A stretch of DNA of 64,000 nt from Acridotheres tristis (taxonomy: Eukaryota; Chordata; Aves; Passeriformes; Sturnidae), in assembly GCA_037013685.1 (NCBI GenBank), contig CM072887.1, positions 39,111,154-39,175,153 of the forward strand. The letters are read 5' to 3'. The notes below the pieces were generated by a model. It had not been told where the DNA came from, ran no database searches, and saw only the letters and a list, made by a program, of their open reading frames with translations. Positions 39,601 to 51,800 of the stretch are shown here, piece after piece. Each line of letters opens with the position of its first letter. Within the stretch, counting starts at the first letter, position 1. The position numbers were made by a program, and so were the translations under genes.

Positions 39601-42070
39601 TAGAAGTTTCTTCCATAATGTTACTTTCACTGGGCGCTGCATTCATGGGAATGTTACCATCTCATAATACCAGCAGCAGTAGGAAATATTATTTACATGA
39701 ATCCACACAGACATTTACATCATTCTCTCCTTGAATCCCACAGCAAGCCACCTTTTGTCTGAAGTCAGAGCAAACAGAAGAAAATAAACATTGTGCTGGT
39801 GAATGTGATTAGCAAGGCATAAAACATTACAGCCATAGTGACTCTTAGATGGGAATAGAAGCATAAATGCCAACTAATTCTTTGTCTGTCCTGAAAACCA
39901 GGGCTAAATCATCCTGTTGGCAGAACTACTAGTGCTACAAGTACTCTTACAGGGAAACTGTCCCATGATGGAGTCTCTACAAGGCAGATTTCGTCATTTA
40001 CCCACAATAAGAAGAGAAGAGCAAACAGAAAACTGCTCAGAAACTGCCAGTGCTGAGGAGGAATGACTGCAGGCTGCAGATGTAGATTAACAGAGAGAGA
40101 CCATCAGGAGCTATGACTCAGAGACAGTTTCAAAGCTCTGGTTCCAAGATTTGGGCGGAAGTCTTCCCCCAGAATTTCTAAAAAACTATTCTTATTTCTT
40201 TAGTCTCTGCCCTGAAACAGTTTGTCATCTTTATGTCTGCCCATGCCTCCTTGGTCTACATACTTTACATCTCTTGCCTGGACTAATTCTTGTCCTGCTG
40301 TCCCTCATTTTTAAGCCTTTACTCTTAATATTTATGTTTCTTCTTCCTCCACCAGAAGGCTTGAGCATGGGGTATTTGATATTTCAGGAGCTCCTGACTA
40401 GGCCTGTTACATAAGTCAGAACAGAGGGAAGCCTAGGCTGATGGACAGCTGCTGATGGTCATGTCTATGTGAGTTTCTACACCTGCCTGAGCTACAATTC
40501 CCACAGCAATACAGAGGGAACATGAGTACTGTGTAAGAACACACCTTTGTCTACAGATAAAGTGGCACCAGAAGCATCACTAGTAAGGAATGACTGGACT
40601 TTGGGTCACTCAGTTGCACTCATTTATGTTAAACCTGTGACAAACACTGGGGAGTAAAACAAACATTCATACATTTTTTTAGTTACATAACCACATACAT
40701 ATGTGTTACAGCCAACTATTAAAATTCTTATGCATCCTTGATTTCACACTGACTTTGCGCTGTATTTATATCACTACAAAAGAGGCTTTAAAAATGCACC
40801 AGATTTTCAGCAAGTGTAAATCAGTTTAGCCTCACTGCAGTGCATTGCCTTGACTTTGGTGAATTTAGCTCAGACTTAAATTACTGAAAGCCCACTGACT
40901 TGCACAAGCTAAAAGTCTAAATTTAAGACACTCATAAAACAATGAATGCATTTATCTCTTTGTATCAAAACAAGCTTGGGTGAGAGCAAACCAATGAGTC
41001 TATATGTATATATACTACTTTCCACAGGACTGCCAATTTTTTTTTGTTTAGAAAATGTGGATGACATGAAATTCTCCATGGGAATCAAACACAAAACTGT
41101 TAAAATTGCCTCTCTGCTGCTAATCACTTCTTCCAGTTCTCATCCATATGACTAAAGTTTTGCTTATCTGATAGCTGGAGTCAGAGTTCTACTATGTATT
41201 GGTAAAGGAATTATTTATATTGAACTTAGTAATGAAATAATTGGCTGTTTTCTTCCTGTCTAAAGGATAGGTCAATTTGTATTTAGTTTGCTTTTTTAAC
41301 ACTCTGCAAGAAAATGCATTCATTTTTTAGAGAGCTACAAAGTAGATTTAAGCTGATACTCACTGCCACTATGTAGAAGGCAAATTGCCAGCACTGCTGA
41401 CATAAATGAGCACATAATCCCAGTAACCCTTAAGACTCTCTGCAATCTATTCTGGCTTCCACTTTGGCATTGTGGATCTTGCTGCTAGCTCATCTACCAG
41501 ATATTTTCCAGCAAGATCTCAGGCATAGTCCGAACTTCTAGGATCTCATCTCTGCTTGGTGCCTAAATCAGAGTTTTTTTACTTTAATTGTAACTCAAGT
41601 TTTACCAAGTCACTCACAACAGTGTGGTAGAGTCCTGCCTTCGAATGTAGAGCTTTTGCTGCTGAGATTCAAACACACTTTCACTGACTTCCCTCTGTAA
41701 CAAAACCCTTCACCTGCAAGTAGTACACCACAGGAACAGATTGTGAGTGGGGGCGTCCTCAAGAAGTCCTTTTTGGGAGAATTTGACAAGGCAAGTGGTA
41801 TGCTGGGGCTGCTGCTGAATATGGGAAAGGCACTTGCACCTCCCATCACCCTCTCCACAGGAATGGAAACTATTTGGATCAGCACTTGCCTAGGTCCCTG
41901 GACATATCTAAAGTACTTGATAGGTATTCAGCCCAGGATGGTGTCCATGGGTCTGCTCAGGGACAGCTAAGAATAGCTGCATTTACTAACATCTCTCACA
42001 ATGACAGCCAAGAGCAGCAAGACAGGTAGGGGGTGAGTGGATAGGAGGAGTCAGGAGACTGCTTCCTCTT

Positions 42071-42135
42071 TCTGCTCCATTGAGTCACTCAGCATCTGCT
42101 TCCTTCTCTGTACAATGGGAGTTTCTAAGTTCACG
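42071..42135 (+). mobile_element. Possible degraded MIR-type SINE
   Basis: The segment CTCAGCATCTGCTTCC, then TTCTCTGTACAATGGGAG, resembles the MIR segment CTCAGTTTCCTCATCTGTAAAATGGGGA (parts only). The similarity is short and has gaps. It could also be chance, and boundaries are approximate. Confidence 0.35.
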
Positions 42136-43412
42136 CCCACTTTTGATAGCTGGATGAAAAGAGGTGATGCACATTATGATTAATTTTCATAAGCAGCTAT
42201 TAGGCTTGCTCATGGTTTTGAAAAGCTCTGTCAAAGAGAAAATCAAACTGAGATCATGATCTGACTCCTTCCCCAGCTCTGTAAAGACTCAGTAGTCAGT
42301 GGACACTGAACCTTCTCATGTGGCAGGTTTATACTCCACTCTGAGATATGGCAGTTTCAACAATGCAGTCAAACTCACCGGTTGGGCATGCCAGAGAAGA
42401 GTAGTATTCCCACAAGGGAACTTGTTTGCCTGACTTGGATATTCAAATTCCATCGGATAGGATCAGGATCACCCTCTGCAGTACGCGAATTTCCTTCTGT
42501 CCTGTGTAAGGAGTAGCCCAGGCATTTGTTCAGGAACATTACATCATTAGGGGATGTGAAGGAACAAGAATGCCAAAACAGGGTAGATTGGGATACACAG
42601 CTGTGAAAATGTCAAGCAATGAAGGATCCACCATAACATGACATGAGACTCTGGAACATGCATCTGTGTCTTCTCTTCTCCCTCATTGCTCACATATGTG
42701 TGTGCTATGCTCATCCTATTAGAAAACATAGTATAATAAATGTGGTGGATCAACCTGAGTTTTTACCCAGCATTCTCTCCCCAGGAAGGGCCAGGAAAAG
42801 GATATTTGCAGCAGCTGATACTACTCTGAGGGCTGAGCATCCCTCATTTCCTAGGGATGTGGTAGCAGTGAGCTTGAAGCACATCATCTGCCCCCCTGCC
42901 CTGTACCAGGCTCCTTTGCCCACTCCAGTCCCAAGGGGGCCAGAGACAGCACACTGTGAACTGCAGAAACAGTGACTGAAACACCTTGCTCCAGGGTGAG
43001 GGACTTCCCACACACAGAGTGTGGGGTCTGGCATGGGATGGGACTTGAGGTGGGTGATATGGAAAGGATTTCCTACTGCTGCTTCTAAATTAAGGAAGAG
43101 AATAATTTCCAGGGGTTGATTCTGAACAGTGAGGAGAGGATCTTGTCCTGAAGTGCCCTTTGTGAGTGAGAGCCTCTCTCAAACAACAGAGAAGTTGCAG
43201 TGAGTGTGGTTTTCCCAGCCTTTGTGAGCATCTTGTTATCAGCTGGAGAAGTCTTTGAAGATTCTAATTAAGGTCTGACTTCACCTAAATATCTGTCGTC
43301 AGGAAAGATAGGTAAGCATAGCATGCACTGAGTTATATTCTTCATAAAGAGGAACTCAGCAAATATATAACTGTCTTCTAGAATGGGCAAAGCTAGGCAA
43401 AGAAAAGCAAGT

Positions 43413-43440
43413 AAAAGAAAGAAAGAAGGAAGGAGGAAAA
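43413..43440 (+). repeat. Pure purine tract, AAAG/AAGG units
   Basis: Twenty-eight consecutive purines are made of GAAA and AAGG units. It is a short microsatellite-like stretch. Confidence 0.75.
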
Positions 43441-44566
43441 CAGAACAGAAAAAAATGAAAAGGTAGAGTGGGAAAAGGAACTTTCTTCTAAAATGGACAA
43501 GGTTTTATTTTGTTCTACTCTCATCCCTTCCCTGTATATCAGTTACAGGTTCAATGCTGCTTTTGCCTTATCACTGAGCATTAAGTGTGCCAAATCACTT
43601 TGCAAAAAGTCTTGAACCACAAATGAGCCTCAGTTTTGATTTTGCTACAGTCGCTAGCAAATCCATTTATAGCAGAGGCTAAAGATCATAGTGGCTTTGC
43701 TTGAAAAATATTACATCAGTAGCAAGAAGGTGATTATAATGTGTTAGGCTGGGTTCTTAACTACTTAATTCAGTTTGGGTCTGGTGTAATTTTATTTTTC
43801 CACCAGTGGTGTGGAACCTAGGATAACCCTTTTAAATCTCCAGTACAGTTAATCCAACAGGCTGCTGTACAGATATCAGAGCAAGACTGGGCAGTTGCAA
43901 TTACTCTAAGATGTTTCTTAAGGAAAATAATTGTATTTAAAAGGAATAATACTTTCTGAAGACTATTTTTTCCTCTGTTCCGTTTAATAGAGCCCCTTGA
44001 GCTCAAGATGTTGTACATGACAGTATGAAATTGCTATTTTCTTTTAAATCTGTGTCACTTTCCTACCCTTGCTGAAATGCTGAAGGCTGTAACATTGATA
44101 TATCTGCTTCCCAGGGACAAATGCAAGTAACTGGGACTTGAAACATTTTGTAAATATTTCTGAAAGCACATCTAATACCCCTACATAATTTTTCTCCTTT
44201 TTTAAGTGTATGTGCTGTATCTTGTTCTGAGACAGAAAACTGGCCACTGGGCAATGCTGTGGATTATAGGAATTTTTAACCACATCCTCTCTGACCTGCA
44301 CTATTGTGTTTAGCAATAACAGAACAGCCTATAATCCTTAACAACAGAAGAGTTATCATATATATACACACAGTCTTCAGATCCATTGCAACCAATCTGT
44401 GTTTCATTGCAAACAGCCACCACTGCTTTCCTTAAGGATGTTTTAGCATTTCCTCTATAAGCAACCCACCAGATCTTTAGGACTGAACTTTAGACCATCC
44501 CTGACATACCTTAACACATCACGTCTTGGCCTAAAAGCTTGACGTGGGAAAAAAAATCCCAACATT

Positions 44567-44582
44567 AAATAAATATTTATTT
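44567..44582. repeat. Perfect 16-bp AT palindrome
   Basis: AAATAAATATTTATTT is a perfect palindrome. In AT-rich DNA this has a moderate chance of arising at random, and no function is claimed. Confidence 0.7.
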
Positions 44583-45613
44583 CCATTTAGAGAGATTAGT
44601 GAGTGATTAGAAGCTTCTTTGCACTTTCAGACATCAAAGCACTGATTTTAAGAAATGAAATTAGTTGTATTACTGCAGACAGAATTTATTTCTCCTTACG
44701 ATATTTTATGTTTTTAAAGAGGCATATGGCTAGAAAGAATGCTACTGTGCACATGAAAGAATGTTGTCTTAATATGCAGTTCTTAAAATTAATTTGGTAA
44801 TGCTTTGTACTCTCAAATGAAACAATTCAATACTGGAAGTTCAGGAAGAACTTGATACAAGAAGTACAGCCTGATATATGCAGGGTTAAACTTTGTGCCA
44901 GGAGGTCCTGGAGAACTCGCTCTGTGCTCCAACTCCTACAGCCAGAAATATAAACTGTTGTTCTGCTGCATGCTAATATCTCCTTGCTGAGAAGTCAAAA
45001 TGTGCTTGCAAGTGCAGTGAACAGCCTTAGTGCTTACTTCCAAGTTGGAAAAAGTGTGTTACAGTGACAGAGAGTGTTTTCTGTTTAGCTTGTTAAAAAG
45101 AAGATAAATTGATGTCTTTTTAAACCAACAGGTAAGATATGAGTGTCTTAAAAGAGAGAAAATAGAATGTACCAAAGGGCTATTCAACAAAACAGAGAAG
45201 CATGACAAGTACTAGTGCCTGGAAGTTGGATTTGGGCACATTGGATACGACATATCTCTCAGCAGCAAGGATGATTAATGGCTGAAACAAACCCCATGAG
45301 GTTCTTTATGCTCTGTCTCTTACCATCTTGAGTTCAAGCTGTAACGAAAGATGGGACTTCACCAAATGTAAGCCACTGAATTCATCTAAAGGCCAGCTGA
45401 ATTAAATTCAACAGTTTGCATTAAACAAGCCAGAACAAATCTGCTTTTCATTCTCCCTCATACAGATGAATTTTTCCATTGCTCCTTCTGCACAGTGGCA
45501 CTTGTGCCACAGTCCATGCCTACAGCACAGCATTATATATTATGTCTCCTTAGCAGATGAAGCTTACTTAGTCCACTGTAAATCAGAAGTTATAGTGAGA
45601 AGGTCAATAACTG

Positions 45614-45701
45614 CATGGAAAGTTCAGTGTGAGTAGGGTATTTTGAAGTCCCAAAGCATAGGTTTGGGACAAAACACCCTACTCATACTGAACTGCCCAT
45701 G
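45614..45701. ncRNA. 88-nt near-perfect hairpin, miRNA-precursor-like (unproven)
   Basis: The two arms fold into one long stem. From the base: 5 bp (45614-45618 with 45697-45701), a 2x2 internal loop, 19 pairs including one G.U (45621-45639 with 45676-45694), one A.C mismatch (45640/45675), 4 bp, a 3-nt bulge (45645-45647), 8 bp (45648-45655 with 45663-45670) and a 7-nt loop. That is 36 pairs in 88 nt, the size and shape of an animal pre-miRNA. The strand is undecided: of three transition differences between arms, one gives G.U on + and two give G.U on -. I do not recognise the arm sequences as a known miRNA. The alternative is a small palindromic (MITE-like) insertion or a chance inverted duplication. 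No target-site duplication is obvious. Confidence 0.35.
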
Positions 45702-47331
45702 TCTTGAGATGACTACATTGCCCTAGCTGTAAAATGCTGCTAGCAGCATACCCTGGCAGCAAAGAGTCTACCAGACCGACCCTTTGGATCAGCATCATGC
45801 TCAGTGAGGTTTGCAGAGCTCCCTGCTGCCACAGCATCCTTGCTAGCAACAGGCAAAGTGGCCAATGCAGCCCCATAGGAACACATGGCAGTGAGCACAG
45901 CACCACTGTGGGCCCAGATGGGCCCAGAGCAGCTGGTCACTGTGCCCTGGGGCCAGGGCTGAGCAGCAAGAGCCCCTGGAAGGGAAAACCCACAGCCTGG
46001 CAGCATGCCCCAGCTTCAGAGCAGTGCCTCCAGACACTGGTGATTTGCCACACTAAGCAGTTTACATCCATCTGCCATAACTATGTCAGGTGAAGCAATT
46101 TTGCAGAGCCTTTCTGTTGTATTCCCACGTTCACATAGGTGCTATTGGGAGGCAAAGGACACATTTTTCAAGCCTTGTGGTCTAAATTTGTAAATGAAGA
46201 CTCGAAGGTGCCTTTGATGACTCAGAATTTATGACATTTTGGAAAACAGGTCATTAATCTAGGTGCCTCTTTCTGTGCATGTGTTACTAAGTTTAGTTGG
46301 AAAGCAAGAAAGTAGTATCTTCCCATTTTGAAATGTAGAAGTAATGTAATTCAGGAGATTCTTCACTTACAGAGCTGTAGTCCTCCATAATCTTTGTCTA
46401 CAATCATCTCTGAATGCTTGATTTCTCATTTGATTGGCCTGCAGGGTTGGATCTGAATAAACTTCCTTGGGATATATGCCTTGGAAAGAGTACTTTCTTT
46501 GTGTCAGACCTACTTCAAGCTGTTTATGGTTTGGTTTTCTTTTTTGTCAGGTAACATCTAAATGCACTTCTACAATGTGAAAACAATGTAGGGACAAATT
46601 TCCCACTTAGAAAAACTGCATTTGGGAAAGTTTGCCTGGGAGGTGTCTGAAGATGCTTGGAAGGTAGAGTATGCTGTCTTTAAGATTTGCTCAAGTGAAT
46701 AAATTCCACACTGCCTTGCTGGATAACATTAAGTAAGGACACTTCCATATTTCTTAACTGACCTACGAGGGTCATTAACAGCAAGGTGTAGCTACTATTG
46801 TGTCAGCCTGACTGTACTGGCCAGGAGATGATTTTTCCATTCCCTGTTATTGTACAAAATTGCACTAATGGGAGAGAGAGCCAAGGATACAAAATGCTGA
46901 TGATTATTGTACAAGGGTCTTGTAGTCCCACTTGCTTTCCAGCAAGCTTTAATATTAATCACATGGTGATGCAACCTTCCCCTGCTGCTTTGAGCTGTGC
47001 TAACTGCTGTACGTGTGCACAAAAAATTGGTCCCTGCCACAAACCAATACGCAAATCCCATTACATACTGAAACATAGTAACATATAAAGGAATATAATG
47101 ACCGAATAGAAAGGGGAAAGATGTGGAAAACAGGGTAAAAATGTGAGGTTTGTGGTTATCATAGCAAACACAGGTCACACCACAGCAAGTGCATTATCCA
47201 TATGCTAGTACTTGACAAACTTCACAACTGTAGTGAATTTAGAAAGGTCTGAAGGAAGTACCTTTGTGATTTTGGCTGGGTGTCTTCCCACAACAAAGGA
47301 GTGGCATGGGATAAAGGTGAGGGCATATGAC

Positions 47332-47357
47332 AAAAAAAAAAAAAAAAGAAAAAAAAA
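47332..47357 (+). repeat. Poly-A tract
   Basis: Two A runs are separated by one G. It is low complexity, and no retroposed body is recognised upstream. Confidence 0.8.
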
Positions 47358-47437
47358 GCACAACCTGGTATTAAAGGCTGATCTCACAGAGAAGAGTTAA
47401 GGCTCTATTATTTCAAAGAATAATTATCAAGTATTCC

Positions 47438-47480
47438 TGCGCTGGCAAACGCCCTATTGAGCTCAGACGTCACAGCTGTC
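47438..47480. promoter_or_regulatory. CpG-retaining patch with CRE-like and E-box motifs
   Basis: GACGTCAC at 47466-47473 differs from the full cAMP-response element TGACGTCA at its outer 5' base, and is joined directly to CAGCTG (47473-47478), an E-box. Two further CpGs (GCGCTGG and AACGCCC) lie just upstream. The cluster stands out in CpG-poor DNA. Function is inferred only. Confidence 0.25.
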
Positions 47481-48182
47481 TAGGAGGTGAGACAGAAAAG
47501 AATTTCACCTGGATAAGTTTAGCCACCTGTAAAGGACATGCTTTAAAATGTAGCCCAGGAGTTCTATCTCTGCAATGTAAACCTACTTCCTAATATGCCC
47601 CCCATGGCTATTTCCTTCTTTACCCAGTTGGGCAGGGCTGAGCTGTGGCACCTGTAAATTGAAACCCAGCTCCTTCATTGAGTTTGAGACATTTGGTTTA
47701 ACACAGATGGAAAGACTCATCTTCATGTAAATGAGATGACCACTGCAGTTGTACCATACCTGATAGAAAACTAGCATAATGGGCTAAAGCAATGCAGGGC
47801 TTGGAGGTGAAACCTATGCCAAAATCCACAGACTAAAGCTTGGAGGAAGATGGAGGATAGCAGAATTACCCTCAAAGGAGGAGTCATCTCACTTCTCTGT
47901 AGCCTTCTGAAATTATGGTTTAATGCTGTCACCGGATATGTGTCAACTGCTGTCTGCATTACCTATAGAGGAGTCTATGCTTACCCTCTTGTTGTAACTT
48001 TTAGACAATTTAGGTTAGCTAATATTAATCCCAATCCAGGTTTCTACACAGGGGTTCCCTGGTGCTTTCTGTTACTTTTTATTTGTAAATACAAACTCCA
48101 CTTCTTTTTCATACTTGTTCAGGATGAAGACCTCAAATATGCAGAAGCATTATTATGGAAAACTAGTAGGGGAAGATTTACC

Positions 48183-48230
48183 TTTTTTTGTTTTTGTTTG
48201 GTTTTGGTGTTTTTTTGTTTTTTTTTTTTT
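48183..48230 (+). repeat. T/G low-complexity tract
   Basis: A long stretch of T with spaced G residues. It gives a phenylalanine-rich spurious open frame. Confidence 0.8.
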
Positions 48231-48664
48231 CTCTTATTTCACAGGTTTACATTAATGTTTTCACCTACAAGTTTCCTGAAGTATTTGTTTTAAAGCTGAA
48301 GGTTTCCACATACAGAATGCAAGCATATTATATGAGTTAAAAGAACCACAATTGCTGGACCAAAGAAATTAATATCCATTACACTTTCAGCTCACTGGAT
48401 ATTTCTACATGAAAATCCTTTTGGTGCTTTTGGACTTGTTCTAAAAAAAGTGAAATAAAAACAAAAAAGCCAAGAGCATGCTGACACAGTTTGCTCCCAA
48501 ATCAAACTTTTCTAACAAAAACTGCTCAGATGTGGCCAAACAACTTCTGCTAATAAGTGAAATGTACATAAGAGTTATAGTCATTGTGTGAGTGTGAAGG
48601 AAGATTAAAATTAATGCTCTTTTAATTTTCTATACAATATGTGCTTTGGAAGGTGTTATTTTTT

Positions 48665-48800
48665 CAGTCAAGTAATTACAGGGTGGAGAGAATGTGAGGC
48701 AAATGGCAGGAGGTTAATTACATGACCAAACACCCACTACATCTTGCTCAAAGAGCCCCGAAATGATTACACATTGTTGTAACTAATAGCCTAGTCTGGA
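48665..48800. promoter_or_regulatory. Candidate regulatory stretch with TAATTA/GATTA cores
   Basis: AGTAATTAC (48671-48679), TTAATTA (48714-48720) and TGATTA (48764-48769) lie in non-repetitive DNA. The spacing and motif type resemble developmental enhancers, but the evidence is texture only. Confidence 0.22.
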
Positions 48801-51800
48801 CTGCTGGTTGGAGGGCTACCCTCAGCTTAAAAGAAATGCATAACTTCTACCTAAGAATCTTTACTATTTTAAAAAATAATGCTATATACCACAGAGAGAT
48901 TAGCTAAATTTCTGGAGACAGAAGATGTCAGTTTATTTACACGGTCCACTTGAGAATTTTACATAGACTCTATTTTTATGGCCAGGAAATTTCTCATCTT
49001 CTTTCAAAACAGAGCAGTTGTCAAGAATATACTTTAAAGTAGAGATCTGTAATTAAAAATAAAAACCATCAGAAAGCTTTTTTTCTTACCTGCAGAAGCT
49101 CTGAACTTCACTTTAACTGGTTTCATTTTAGATTATATTGGATAAGGCTAGGAGATACCGTCTGATAATCTAATGTGTATACCAGTCATTAAATTTCTCC
49201 TCTATACTTCTGCTTTGAAAAAAGCACTCCCTAGATATAAAGAGTTTTCAAGAAAAGCATTCAGTATTTATCTGAATACTGCAAGATATTGGACTATTAG
49301 GATAACACTGAGTGCTGACCTCTTACTGGGACCCGACTCTCTTCTCATGTGCTTCTGATTTCCAGGAGTTGTTCACCTGAGGACAAATACACATCTTGCT
49401 GAAGTCACCCTGAATGCCCACGTGCTACAAGACAGTCAGACTCCCATCCACCTTGCTGAACACGGATCACAGCACAGTTCAGCAAAGACAGGATAAAGGC
49501 TGTCTGTGCTCCCAACCTACAAACACAGGTATGCCTGAGCACCCCATCTGGCAGAGGACCCTGACTTGAAGCCAGATGCACAAGAAGAGCTTCCAGACTC
49601 TTTCTCTACTACTAAATGGTCCCCTGGGCCATTTCAGCATCCAGAGCCACTCCTTCATGCCCAACTATCTGTAAGTTAAGTGGTTAGCAAAGTCTGGCTG
49701 TGAAATGGATAGTTCATAGACAGCTCCTGGGCATGGACTAGGAAAGAGCATCTGCCAGCAACCACTCCAGCAGGCAATTTGCATACAGCCACTCTGTTTT
49801 AGGGCTAAAACAATTTTAAAACATGGAGGTGGTCAGACTAGGTCAGTTGGCTGTAGGGCTAGAGAAATGTCCTTACATTGCTTATTTTATTAGTACAAAT
49901 ACAATTCTAGAGGTTTTGATGCAGGAAGTGTTTACTAATAAATTACTTTGAAAGATATATACATTATAAAATGAAGCATCTTTATTAAGGGAAGTTTCTT
50001 GACAGTTTTTGTAATTCATCCATACATAAACCAAAAAGTAAGATACATTTATTAAGATAGCTGCTATTTTATACAGTTCTGTGCTTCCCTCTCCTTAAAA
50101 ATAGAGCGAAGATAATTGAACTGAAAAACCTAAATATTTCCAAAACCCAATTACATAACTTGCCACACTTCCTCTGTTTTCCCTCTTACCTGTATTTCAA
50201 AGAGGTCAAGGTTATTAAATATAGGCTTCTGCCTCAATACAGTAAGAAAAGCAGGAACTAAATACATAGTAAAGACTTTTCATATAACGTGAATTTGCTT
50301 ACATAGCCTGTAAATACTACATTTACCAATTTGGATATGAAATTGATACTTTGATGTAAACAGTGTCTGCAATTCTTGTAGGTGAGATAATGGTGCATTA
50401 AAATTCTTCTTTTTTCTCCCTGGTTTATGTGAACCTACAGTGTCCAAAGCTGCGATCCTTTTCTGGATAATTTATTTTCCTGAGTGGGTGTGTCATTCAT
50501 GTAGAGACTGCAGTTTGATGACCCAGGTTTGTTAATGTTGCTCTAACATAAGGTTTTGCACAGCATGATGCAAAATTACAGCTCTGGTACCTTTGCTCTC
50601 AAAACACATGCACACTTGGGAAGCCATGAGAAGGGTTACTTTAACAATTCTGGTCTTACATATGAATTTATAACTTTCAGTAGTGTGTGGACTTACACAG
50701 CGTGGCACTATACATCAGATGCATGCTGACTCAGAAAATTAATGCTGCATTCTGGCAACCATATGGGCAGCTGGCAAGTGGCCAGGAGACCAGCAGAGCA
50801 TGACCCTACCTTCATGCAAACCTTCCCTATGCAAGAGAAGTGTTTGCATGGACTGCACTAGCCAAGGAGCAGAAATAAAGGGATCCTGTACGTGGTTGTT
50901 GCTCATAACCATCAGATCCCACAGGGACCGACGTATGCCAATGTGATTAATGAGAGGAGCTGCACAGACAGCAGACAGACCCTTGTGGCAGGCAATCACA
51001 TGGGCACTGGTGACTTTGTGACATCCAGGGAATCAAAGGATTGTAAAGGCTTCCTTATATATATCTATGTTTCTTCTTTATGGTTCTCTCTTCTAGTTGG
51101 TGCTCTCACCTGTGACAAAATTTTGCTTGCAAGCTCTACTGGGAAGGGCATTTATCTTATTTGTTCCGTAAAATGCATATTATACATTGAGTGCTGAACA
51201 AACAATCAGAATAATGCCTTACAGTAGCTTAGTTATCTTCAGCGCCTTGAAAAAGAACACTTCAGCAAGAAAAGAAATTAAAAAAAAATTACCATCACTT
51301 GCAAGGAAAGCAGTTTTTATTTCCTCTTCTTTTGCTTCACTTACCCTATTATTTCTTATCAAGTGTGTGATCTTCTAAAGACTTAAATCTAACTCTGCCA
51401 CCAGCTTTAGTGGGAATACCTGCAGGTATGATAGCCTGAATTGGAAACTCCTCAAATAGGATTGTCTTCTCACTGTGTAAATGATAAAAATCTAACAAAG
51501 AATAGAGATGAGAATTTAATGGTTTCAAGTAACTTTATGCATTACCTTAAATGGAAGATGCCTTGAGGATAGTCAAACACACAGTCCTGTTTATAATGTA
51601 TTTTATACATATAATGCTTTCCCTTCATAAATATCTTTAAAGTTTTTTACAACTGCTCACAGGAATCATGTCCTTCTCCAGGCTTTACAGCAGCTGTTTT
51701 ACTTCTCATTGCAATGGCGTATAAAAAAAATAGGGATTGTAAGTGAAACAGCACATATTTTCCACTGTAAACTAGCTGGTACACTGCAATTTCATGCTTT

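Larger units (their letters stand above)
36606..45613. other. Intergenic DNA, block 4
   Basis: No coding exon is supported. The block holds a weak MIR-like relic near 42,071, a purine tract at 43,413 and an AT palindrome at 44,567, all listed separately. The rest is ordinary unique sequence with scattered homopolymer runs. Confidence 0.6.

Noticed and set aside
47850..48293. 147-codon + strand open frame with a hydrophobic C-terminus
   Set aside because: The hydrophobic part is encoded by the T/G low-complexity tract, so it is not evidence of a membrane protein.
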